Source of the DNA: Sphingomonadaceae bacterium
Lineage (GTDB): Bacteria; Pseudomonadota; Alphaproteobacteria; Sphingomonadales; Sphingomonadaceae
NCBI GenBank assembly: GCA_019239785.1
Contig: JAFAZM010000282.1
Coordinates: forward strand, 1-5,567
Direction of reading: 5' to 3'
Length of the DNA: 5,567 nt
Shown here: piece by piece, positions 1 through 5,187 of the stretch
How positions within the stretch are numbered: position 1 is the stretch's first letter
Layout of the letters: each line of letters begins with the position of its first letter
Made by a program: the position numbers and the translations under genes
Notes under the pieces: generated by a model
Told to the model about the DNA's origin: nothing
Databases searched by the model: none
What the model saw: only the letters and a program-made list of their open reading frames with translations

Positions 1-146
1 CGGCTGCTGTGCAAGCCAGCCAGAAAGGCCTCAATCGACCCCCAGTCGATCAAGCCCGCGATCCGCTCGAGCACCGCGTTCGAACCCAAACGCGCACCCA
101 GAAGATCGTCGGCAAAACCACGCTCGCCAACCCTCTTCACCGCCAT
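1..146 (-). CDS. IS5-type transposase, N-terminal fragment cut by window edge
   Basis: This reading frame starts at the ATG at 146-144 and leaves the window at base 1, giving 48 codons. The product begins MAVKRVGERGFADDLL and continues through LIDWGSIEAFLAGLHSS. The 'FAD(D/A)L' opening followed by a hydrophobic 'LIDW..(I/F)E..LAGLH' helix is the usual N terminus of IS5-family DDE transposases common in Sphingomonadales. A GGGAG motif lies 8 bases upstream of the ATG and can serve as ribosome binding site. The catalytic DDE domain lies outside the window, so I cannot say whether the copy is intact. Transposase catalyses cut-and-paste movement of its own element. The family call is from recognition of the N terminus only; the subgroup (IS5, IS1031, IS427 and others) is not resolved. 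Confidence 0.72.
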   Translation of the reverse strand, partial: MAVKRVGERGFADDLLGARLGSNAVLERIAGLIDWGSIEAFLAGLHSS

Positions 147-206
147 CCCCTCAGCTCCCACGATCCTCAAAACAGAGAATCACAGACGAAGACTTTTGCA
201 TAGGCC
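1..206 (-). mobile_element. one end of an IS5-type insertion sequence (outer boundary approximate)
   Basis: The transposase start at 146 is followed outward by about 60 noncoding bases, the usual distance from the start codon to the terminal inverted repeat in IS5-type elements. The probable tip is near 190-206, where the minus strand reads GCCTATGCAAAAGTCTTC. I place the boundary there because bases 207 onward look like a different, REP-like sequence that is interrupted at this point. The opposite end and the target duplication are outside the window, so neither the inverted repeat nor the exact edge can be confirmed. Confidence 0.5.
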
Positions 207-236
207 TCGCTCGCGGGAGAAGGTTGGGATGAGGGT
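207..236 (+). repeat. half of a REP-like palindromic repeat
   Basis: The plus strand holds GCGGGAGAAGG followed by TTGGGATGAGGG. This resembles the widespread intergenic palindrome in proteobacteria made of CCTTCTCCCGC / GCGGGAGAAGG arms followed by TTGGGATGAGGG. Only one arm is present. Where the left arm should be, the sequence is CCTCGCT followed by bases that appear to belong to the insertion sequence. A pyrimidine-rich tract (TCTTTTTCTTTTCTTTTC, 236-253) follows and reaches almost to the receptor stop codon. Assignment to a REP-like family is from memory of the motif; copy number in this genome is unknown. Confidence 0.4.
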
Positions 237-256
237 CTTTTTCTTTTCTTTTCGAC

Positions 257-3184
257 CTAGAAGAACAATTTCCGGATCGTGAGCCGGACCTCGCGGCCGA
301 GCGGGTCGAGATAATCGGGCTGGTAGCTGAGCGGGGTCGCGCCGGTGGCGTCGCGGACGCGTTCGTGCGCATCGAAGATGTTGTTGACCGAGAGGGTGAT
401 CCGGAAGCCCCGCGCCCAGGCCTGGCGGCCGAGGCTGCCGATCTGGGTGAGGTCGGCGTAGAGCCTGAGATTGAAGGTGGCGAGATCGGAGAAATGGAGG
501 TCGCCGGTGCCGCCCGCCGCCGGCAGGCCGCCGCGCACCGTGGTTCCGCTCTGCCAATTCGCCGAGAAGCGCAGGCCGAAGCCGTTCTTCGAGACGCCGC
601 CCTGCGCCTCGATCCGGTGGCGCGGCTGGCCGCCCGCATTGCCGAGCGCGCCGCCGTTCAGCAGGTCGATCACCGGCACGCCAGGCCGGATCAGGATGTC
701 GTCGCGGAACACCCAGGTGTGGTAGATGCCGAGCTGCAGCCGGCCCGCACCGGGGCCGCCGGGCCCGAAGCCGCCGCCCCGCCCGCCGAAGCCGCCGCGG
801 CCACCGAAGCCGCGCCCGCCGAAACCGCCCTGGCCGCCGAACGGCGAGCCTGCGCCGGGCGGGCCCGGCGGGTTCTGGCTCTGCTCGCCGCCCTGCGGCG
901 GCGTGGCCCCCGGCTGGGCCGGCGTCGCATTGCTATTGTCCTCGGGCGGCGGCGGGCCGGCGCCCTCGCGGCGGCCCCTGCCCTCTCCGCCCGGTCCGCC
1001 GGACGCCCCCGGGAAGCGGCGGTTGGCGAAGGCGGCGCGGAACATGTCGCGGAGCCGCGCCTGCTGCGCCGCCGAGGCGCGCAGCGGCACCGAGAGATTG
1101 AAGCCCCAGCGCAATTGGCTGCGGACCTCGCGCGCGAAATTGACCGGCCTGTTGTCGATCTCGGCCAGGTCGCCGTCGGCGTCGCGCAGGAACCGGTCCG
1201 GGAAGGCCGCCTCGATCGCCGCGGTCGCGGCCGGCAGCGAGGCGATCGCATTGTCGGTGCGGATGTGGACATATTGCGCGGTCAGCACGAGCTGCGGGTT
1301 GGAGAGGATGTTCGCGTTCAGCCCGAGCTTGAAGATGTGGCGGTCGTCCGCGCGCAGCGCCGGATTGCCGCCGTCGAGCCGAGTCACGAAGGCGGTCCGC
1401 CCGGTCACATAGTCGAACACCGGCACGCCCGGCGTCAGGATGGCGGGATTGCCGACCTGCTGGATGGTCGGCGCGCCCTCCTGGTCGGTCATCGACCAGA
1501 GCAGGGTGACGGTCGGGATCGGCTTCCAGGTGAGGCCGTAGCCAAATGTCCGGATCGTGCCGAAATCGGAGAGATGGTTGACGGCGAGATTGAGGTTCGC
1601 GGTCAGGTTGCCGATCGCGTCGAGGACGTGCCGGCCGCGGCTGGTCAGCGGCAGGTCGAGGGTGAGCTGGCCGTTGCCGCCGGTGCGCGAGAGATGGGCG
1701 GCGCGGTCGATGCCGGCCCGGGTGACGTCGGTGTCGAAGCCGATCGCCTCGCCCCCAAGCTTGAAGGTGGCGAGCAAGGGCCCGGCGGGAAGCTCGACCA
1801 GGGTACCGTTGGCGACGAGCTGCAAATTGCCGCTGTTCGAAAGCGAGCGGGCGCGATCGATCGAGAGCGGGCCGGCCAGCGACGGGAAGAAGGACGCGAA
1901 CGGGTCGAAGCTGGGATCGCCGGCGTCGAGCGCCGCCTGCAGCCCGGTCGCGCCGATCCCGGTCAGCGTGCTGGTCCGGGTCGAGACCCGATCGTAATTG
2001 CCGGTCAGCGACCAGTTCCAGTGATGGACCACCCCGAGCAGGGTGACTCCGGCATGGACTGCGTCGCTCGCGACATGCTGGCTGAGCGGCGTGCCCGCGA
2101 CATAGCGGTCGAGCGCGACGTCGCTGCCGAAGGGCGAGAAGGGGTTGCCGGCCGGAACGATCAGGCTGACGCCCGGCAGGCCGCTCAGCGAATCGCTGGC
2201 ATTGGCCTGGAAGCTTGCGTTGAAGGTCGCCGAGACGTTGCCGATCGGGCGGGCGAGGACGCCGTTCAGCTGGAGCTGCTCGGTCGCCGGCCGCAGGGTG
2301 CGGTAGTTCGAGATGTCGCTGGTCTCGGCGCGGTTGGCGTTGGCAGCGAAGCCGGCGAGGCTCGGATCGGGCCCCGGCACGGCGGCGATCGTCACCGGCC
2401 GGCCGGCCAGCGCACTCAGCGCAGGATCGATCTCGGCGCCGGGAATACCGGAGGCGGCGGTGACGTTGCCGCCGAAGCCATAGGGCCGGCGCGGCGCGGT
2501 CGGCAGGATGTCGCGTTCGCTTTCGAGCAGCGAATCGGCGGTCTGATATTTGGCGTCGAAATTGAACCTGGTGTCCCGGCGGATGCGCAGCAGGCCGAGC
2601 TCGGCATTGGCGCTTTCGCCGCCGCCGCGGGTCGAGGTGCCGGCCGAGGCTTCGGCGGTGGCGGCGCGGAAGAAGCGCCTGAGGACGATGTTCACCACCT
2701 TCTGATCGGCGGTGTAGCCGTAGCGGAGCGCAACCTCCTCTGGCAGGATCTCGACCCGCTGGATCGCCTCGGTCGGGATATCCTGGATCTCGCGCAGGCC
2801 GGAGATGCGGTGGCCGTTCAGCAGCACGACCGGCTGCTCGCCGCCCCTGCCCTGGCCGCTCCCGGTCTGCGGCGCCAGCTGGGTGAGGAGGTCGGTGACG
2901 CTGCTGACGCCGTAGGAACGGATGTCGCCCTGGTTCAGGGTGACCTCGGGCGGGATGTCGCCGATCGCCGCGCCCGGCAGGCGGCGGGAGCCGGTGACGA
3001 CGATATCCTCCGAATCCTCCTCGTCCTGGGCCTGCGGCTGCGGCTGGGCCTGGCGCGGCGCCCGCTGCGGTGCGCGCGGCCGTTGCGCCGCCGGCGCTTG
3101 CGGCGCGGGCTGCGTCTGGGCAAGCAGCGCGCCGGGAGCCGCGCCGAACAGCAGCGCGAGAAGCAAAATCCTACGGGTCGTCAC
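257..3184 (-). CDS. TonB-dependent outer-membrane receptor with Gly-rich insert
   Basis: This 975-residue protein should form an outer-membrane barrel that imports a ligand using TonB-ExbBD energy; the ligand cannot be read from the sequence. Residues 1-22 are a signal peptide (TRR, then a Leu/Ala core, cleavage after ALLA). A Pro/Gln/Ala-rich spacer (23-55) leads to a TonB-box-like DIVVTG at 60-65. The plug follows at about 70-175, with VVLLNGHRISGL and VEILPEEVALRYGY. The barrel fills the remainder, with VNNIFD near the C terminus and a terminal RKLFF whose final Phe is the usual outer-membrane assembly signal. Residues 724-815 form a Gly/Pro/Arg-rich insert. The start is GTG at 3184-3182, chosen because it gives the signal peptide and has GAGGA 10 bases upstream; no in-frame ATG lies near. 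No transporter or catabolic gene adjoins it. The class is very secure; function and substrate are unknown. Confidence 0.93.
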   Translation of the reverse strand: MTTRRILLLALLFGAAPGALLAQTQPAPQAPAAQRPRAPQRAPRQAQPQPQAQDEEDSEDIVVTGSRRLPGAAIGDIPPEVTLNQGDIRSYGVSSVTDLLTQLAPQTGSGQGRGGEQPVVLLNGHRISGLREIQDIPTEAIQRVEILPEEVALRYGYTADQKVVNIVLRRFFRAATAEASAGTSTRGGGESANAELGLLRIRRDTRFNFDAKYQTADSLLESERDILPTAPRRPYGFGGNVTAASGIPGAEIDPALSALAGRPVTIAAVPGPDPSLAGFAANANRAETSDISNYRTLRPATEQLQLNGVLARPIGNVSATFNASFQANASDSLSGLPGVSLIVPAGNPFSPFGSDVALDRYVAGTPLSQHVASDAVHAGVTLLGVVHHWNWSLTGNYDRVSTRTSTLTGIGATGLQAALDAGDPSFDPFASFFPSLAGPLSIDRARSLSNSGNLQLVANGTLVELPAGPLLATFKLGGEAIGFDTDVTRAGIDRAAHLSRTGGNGQLTLDLPLTSRGRHVLDAIGNLTANLNLAVNHLSDFGTIRTFGYGLTWKPIPTVTLLWSMTDQEGAPTIQQVGNPAILTPGVPVFDYVTGRTAFVTRLDGGNPALRADDRHIFKLGLNANILSNPQLVLTAQYVHIRTDNAIASLPAATAAIEAAFPDRFLRDADGDLAEIDNRPVNFAREVRSQLRWGFNLSVPLRASAAQQARLRDMFRAAFANRRFPGASGGPGGEGRGRREGAGPPPPEDNSNATPAQPGATPPQGGEQSQNPPGPPGAGSPFGGQGGFGGRGFGGRGGFGGRGGGFGPGGPGAGRLQLGIYHTWVFRDDILIRPGVPVIDLLNGGALGNAGGQPRHRIEAQGGVSKNGFGLRFSANWQSGTTVRGGLPAAGGTGDLHFSDLATFNLRLYADLTQIGSLGRQAWARGFRITLSVNNIFDAHERVRDATGATPLSYQPDYLDPLGREVRLTIRKLFF
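740..1015 (-). repeat. low-complexity Gly/Pro/Arg-rich coding segment in the receptor
   Basis: This stretch encodes receptor residues 724-815. The first half is Gly/Pro/Glu-rich (GGPGGEGRGRR, PPPPEDN, PPGPPGAG). The second half repeats GGFGGRG-like units of about five to seven residues (FGGQGGFGGRGFGGRGGFGG). At the DNA level the second half is a degenerate run of CCGCC(G/A)AA(G/A)CC-type units on the plus strand at about 770-845. It sits between barrel strands, with LQLGIYHTWVF resuming strand-like sequence, so it is most simply a long, disordered loop. Such repeats are prone to slippage, so length variation between strains is expected. Confidence 0.75.
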
Positions 3185-3220
3185 GTCGTCACGTTCCTCA
3201 TGGCGCGGGCCTCTGGCCCG
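3181..3220 (-). promoter_or_regulatory. receptor translation start region: stem-loop, RBS and tiny overlapping frame
   Basis: Three things are visible in front of the receptor GTG. A perfect six-base-pair GC hairpin (CGGGCC, loop of three, GGCCCG) lies at 3206-3220. The ribosome binding motif GAGGA follows at 3199-3195. Between them an ATG at 3201 opens a six-codon frame (MRNVTT) whose TGA at 3183-3181 overlaps the receptor GTG by two bases. The hairpin ends seven bases from the binding motif and could influence ribosome access. The short frame may be chance, since its ATG itself has no clear binding motif. Confidence 0.35.
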
Positions 3221-3279
3221 GACCGAATGAACGCGCCCTGTCCCACATCTTCGTCGGGAAGGCGGCAGCTTCGTCGCAA

Positions 3280-3285
3280 ATTGTA
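3280..3285 (-). promoter_or_regulatory. possible -10 box for the receptor gene
   Basis: On the minus strand TACAAT matches the sigma-70 -10 consensus at five of six positions and lies in the only AT-rich pocket of the gap between the J-domain gene and the receptor. No good -35 hexamer is present at 16-18 bases upstream. If used, transcription would begin near 3273 and leave a leader of about 90 bases containing the hairpin at 3206-3220. Confidence 0.25.
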
Positions 3286-3309
3286 TTGGATTCGGCGCGT
3301 CTCAGGCGT

Positions 3310-3846
3310 TCAGGGCGAGAGGCTGGCTCGTCTTTCCTCCGCGCGCCGCAGCACGTCGTAGCTCGCCTGGATCTCCCGGAAGCGCTGCGCGGCCTCGGCG
3401 TCGCCCGGCTTCACGTCGGGATGGTTGGCCTTGGCGAGCCGGCGATAGGCGGCCCTGATCTCCTCGAAGCCCGCGTCGCTCTCCAGCTCCAGCACGTCGA
3501 GCGCCCGCATCTCGTCGCGGCTGCGGCTGCCGTCGCCGGGGCCGCCCCAGCCATAATGATTGGCCTGGCGGTAGGCGCCGGCGTCGCGCTGCTCTCCGGC
3601 CTCGCGCGCCGCCGTCTCCTCGGCGGTCAGGCCTTCGAAATAATTCCAGTTGCGATTGTATTCGGCGGCGTGGCGCTCGCAGAAATACCAGCGCTCCGGG
3701 CTGTTCGGCGACTTGGGCGCCGGCCGGTCGCCGGGCTCGTCGCAACCGTGCCGGTCGCACGGCCGCACCGGCTCGGCATCGCGCGCCGCGCCATAAGCCC
3801 GCCACCGCGGAAATCCCCAATCGTTCGAGCGTGAAGCCTTGGCCAT
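3310..3846 (-). CDS. small J-domain (DnaJ-like) co-chaperone with N-terminal Cys/His cluster
   Basis: This 178-residue protein ends in a J domain (about 114-170): MRALDVLELESDAGFEEIR, then AYRRLAKANHPDVKPGD with the invariant HPD at 142-144, then RFREIQASYDVL. The HPD loop stimulates the ATPase of an Hsp70 (DnaK) partner, so a co-chaperone role in the cytoplasm follows from the family. It lacks the Gly/Phe region, the CxxCxGxG zinc repeats and the C-terminal client domains of full DnaJ. The N-terminal part carries C30, H33, C35, C56 and H59, which could form a zinc site that recruits a client; this is inference. The start at 3846 has only a weak GGGG-type binding motif, but no other in-frame start lies nearby upstream. 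There is no signal peptide or membrane segment. It is separated from rnpB by about 200 bases and from the receptor by 125. The J domain is secure; the client is unknown. Confidence 0.88.
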   Translation of the reverse strand: MAKASRSNDWGFPRWRAYGAARDAEPVRPCDRHGCDEPGDRPAPKSPNSPERWYFCERHAAEYNRNWNYFEGLTAEETAAREAGEQRDAGAYRQANHYGWGGPGDGSRSRDEMRALDVLELESDAGFEEIRAAYRRLAKANHPDVKPGDAEAAQRFREIQASYDVLRRAEERRASLSP

Positions 3847-4049
3847 CGCCCCGGCATTTAGCGAGCCATGCGGCCCGGTGCACCCGTTGCGACAAAATTT
3901 TTTGCGTCGGACTTGACCAACGTTTGTCCCGCTTCCCCGCCCAACCTCTCACATCAACCTGGCGGCAGATTGGGCGGGGGAGCGGGCCGGCACGGACTCC
4001 GCGCGCGATGCTTTGGAGACCGCCCAGCGCTGAAGCGCGCGGCCAGGCA
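3847..4049. other. gap between rnpB and the J-domain gene
   Basis: No gene is supported in these 203 bases. The region is GC-rich except for an AT pocket at 3890-3910 (CGAC AAAA TTTTTT GC GTCG on the plus strand). That pocket forms an imperfect inverted repeat with a two-base bulge. On the minus strand TTGGTC at about 3921-3916 and TTTTGT at about 3898-3893 are spaced by 17 bases but match the promoter consensus poorly. A promoter for the J-domain gene is expected here, but I cannot fix it. A four-base-pair hairpin (GCGC TGAA GCGC, 4027-4038) lies just beyond the rnpB 3' end. Confidence 0.3.
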
Positions 4050-4428
4050 AAAACGCCAGAGGGTCTATAAGCCGGGTTCTGTCCACCGCCGAAGCGGATG
4101 GGCGGCCATTCCTCTAGGACCGCGCTCGCGCGCGGCCTCAAGCAACCAACCCGGGCGACGAGCGGGAATACGCCCATATGCCGCCCCTATTCGGTCTTGC
4201 TCCCGGTGGGGTTTGCCGTGCCGCCGCCGTTACCGGAAGCGCGGTGCGCTCTTACCGCACCCTTTCGACCTGGCCCGCCGAAGCCCGAAGGCGAAGGCGG
4301 GTGGATTGCTTTCTGTGGCACTTTCCCTGGGGTCGCCCCCGCCGGCCGTTAACCGGCACCGTCATTCCCTGGAGCCCGGACTTTCCTCTCCCCGCTTGCG
4401 CGGGCAGCGGCCGCCCGACCCTCTGGCC
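4050..4428 (-). ncRNA. rnpB: RNase P RNA (class A)
   Basis: This is the catalytic RNA that, with the RnpA protein, removes 5' leaders from tRNA precursors. On the minus strand the conserved core GAGGAAAGTCCGGGCTCC lies at 4388-4371. The matching 3' core ACAGAACCCGGCTTATAG lies at 4082-4065. The GGTGCGGTAAGAGCGCACC element is at about 4260-4242, GGCAAACCCC is at 4217-4208 and AGAGGAATGGCCGCC lies toward the 3' end. Helix P1 is a perfect 11-base-pair match between GCCAGAGGGTC (4427-4417) and GACCCTCTGGC (4065-4055). The 5' end is placed at the base of P1 from the promoter spacing, and the 3' end at the U-tract at 4053-4049 that directly follows P1. The length of about 380 bases is normal for the class. 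Open frames crossing this region are shadows. Confidence 0.96.
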
Positions 4429-4432
4429 CGCT

Positions 4433-5131
4433 CTATATACTCACCCCGCGCTCGCGGTCCAAGAGGAGCTGGAGGAGGATGGCGCGGCATTCGCCGTCGA
4501 CGATGCCGTCGACCAGCTCCTGGCGAAAACGGCGCTGGAACGCCGTCACGGCAGCCTGCGCGTCGGCCACATCATAGCCCCAGCGCTCCAGCGCGAGCAG
4601 GAAACCGCCGTCGGTCCAGTGCGGATCGACGTGGGCTTTGGCCGGCCGGGGTATGGCGAGCCCGAGCTTCGCGAGCCGCGCCCAGTCGAACAGCTCGCCG
4701 GGATCCTGCTTGCGCGCCGGCGCAACGTCCGAATGGCCGACGACATTGGCCGGGACGATCCCCTTGTGGCGGTCGAAGATGTCCGCGAGCAGGGGCAGCA
4801 ATGCGTCCATCTGGGGCTCGGGGAACGGCCGATAGCCGAATTCGTGGCCTGGATTGACGATCTCGATGCCGATGCTGCAGCCGTTCACGCCCTGCACGCC
4901 GCGCCAGTAGGAGCGGCCCGCATGCCAGGCGCGATGCGCCTCGGCGACCATGCGCAGGATGCGGCCGTCTTCCGTAATCAGATAGTGGCAGGAGACACCC
5001 GCCCCGGGATCGCACAGCCGCTCGATCGCGGACTCGGCGTCGCGCATCCCGGTATAATGGAGGACCACCATCGAGATTTCGGCATCGCGCGCGTCGAAGT
5101 TCGGCGACGGACGGTCGGCGATGGAGTCCAT
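4433..5131 (-). CDS. N-acetylmuramoyl-L-alanine amidase, AmiD-like, with PG-binding tail
   Basis: This 232-residue enzyme should cleave the amide bond between muramic acid (or anhydro-muramic acid) and L-alanine in peptidoglycan or its turnover fragments. The Amidase_2 domain spans about 10-160. The zinc ligands are H25 (VVLHYTG), H133 (VGHSDVAPARKQDPG) and D143. K141, two residues before the Asp ligand, and E90 (SIGIEIVNPG) fit the AmiD/AmpD catalytic set, and the ten-residue spacing from H133 to D143 is the family's. Residues about 173-224 (FLLALERWGYDV, TAFQRRFR, DGIVDGECRAILLQLL) look like the C-terminal peptidoglycan-binding domain of AmiD. There is no signal peptide or lipobox, unlike E. 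coli AmiD, so cytoplasmic recycling or an unusual export route are both possible. The start at 5131 has AAGGA very close (5139-5135). It lies 56 bases after the methyltransferase gene, and its 3' end contains the rnpB promoter. Confidence 0.92.
   Translation of the reverse strand: MDSIADRPSPNFDARDAEISMVVLHYTGMRDAESAIERLCDPGAGVSCHYLITEDGRILRMVAEAHRAWHAGRSYWRGVQGVNGCSIGIEIVNPGHEFGYRPFPEPQMDALLPLLADIFDRHKGIVPANVVGHSDVAPARKQDPGELFDWARLAKLGLAIPRPAKAHVDPHWTDGGFLLALERWGYDVADAQAAVTAFQRRFRQELVDGIVDGECRAILLQLLLDRERGVSI
4434..4462 (-). promoter_or_regulatory. sigma-70-type promoter of rnpB inside the amidase 3' end
   Basis: The minus strand reads TTGGAC (4462-4457), a spacer of exactly 17 bases, then TATATA (4439-4434). 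The -35 matches TTGACA at four of six positions and the -10 matches TATAAT at four of six. Initiation six or seven bases further on falls at about 4428-4427, the first base of helix P1. The -35 hexamer is the TTG GAC (Leu-Asp) codon pair near the amidase C terminus, and the -10 box overlaps the amidase stop codon TAG (4435-4433). Confidence 0.75.
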
Positions 5132-5134
5132 TGA

Positions 5135-5162
5135 TCCTTAGCGCGCCAAAACCGGCGGCGCG
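5135..5162 (-). promoter_or_regulatory. hairpin and RBS in the gap before the amidase
   Basis: A perfect six-base-pair stem (CGCGCC / GGCGCG, 5142-5162, nine-base loop) sits two bases upstream of the amidase ribosome binding motif AAGGA (5139-5135), which is only three bases from the ATG. No U-tract follows on the minus strand, so it is not an intrinsic terminator for the methyltransferase gene. A TTGACG hexamer at 5166-5161 resembles a -35 box, but no acceptable -10 follows at 16-18 bases. The amidase may therefore be read through from upstream, with the hairpin tempering translation; this is inference. Confidence 0.35.
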
Positions 5163-5187
5163 TCAACCCGATTCAGGACCGGCCGCT

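Noticed and set aside
9..203. A 64-codon plus-strand frame at the left edge
   Set aside because: It is antisense to the transposase start, has no family resemblance and extends into the noncoding end of the element.
236..253. T-rich tract as an intrinsic terminator for the receptor gene
   Set aside because: The T-run is on the plus strand. In the receptor transcript it reads as A/G-rich, so it cannot act as the U-tract of a minus-strand terminator.
740..1015. Repeated CCGCCGAAGCC-like units as a CRISPR array or noncoding tandem repeat
   Set aside because: The units are short, have no spacers, keep the receptor reading frame and are explained by Gly-rich codons.
365..3361. A 998-codon open frame on the plus strand covering almost the whole receptor gene
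   Set aside because: It is antisense to a gene with a signal peptide, plug motifs and the proper C-terminal Phe. Its own product is a low-complexity Arg/Ala/Gly/Glu string without recognisable domains, as expected for a stop-poor shadow frame in GC-rich DNA. It also runs through the intergenic gap and into the J-domain gene.
3302..4177. A 291-codon minus-strand frame spanning the J-domain gene and the rnpB 3' half
   Set aside because: It is out of frame with the HPD-containing J-domain protein and begins inside rnpB, and its sequence is Arg/Ala-rich without motifs.
3868..5134. Plus-strand frames of 318-329 codons across rnpB and the amidase
   Set aside because: They run through the conserved RNase P RNA core and antisense to the amidase zinc site, and the translations show no family features.
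5138..5166. TTGACG followed by CGCTAA as an amidase promoter
   Set aside because: The -35 hexamer is good, but the element at 17 bases matches the -10 consensus at only one position and neighbouring spacings are little better.
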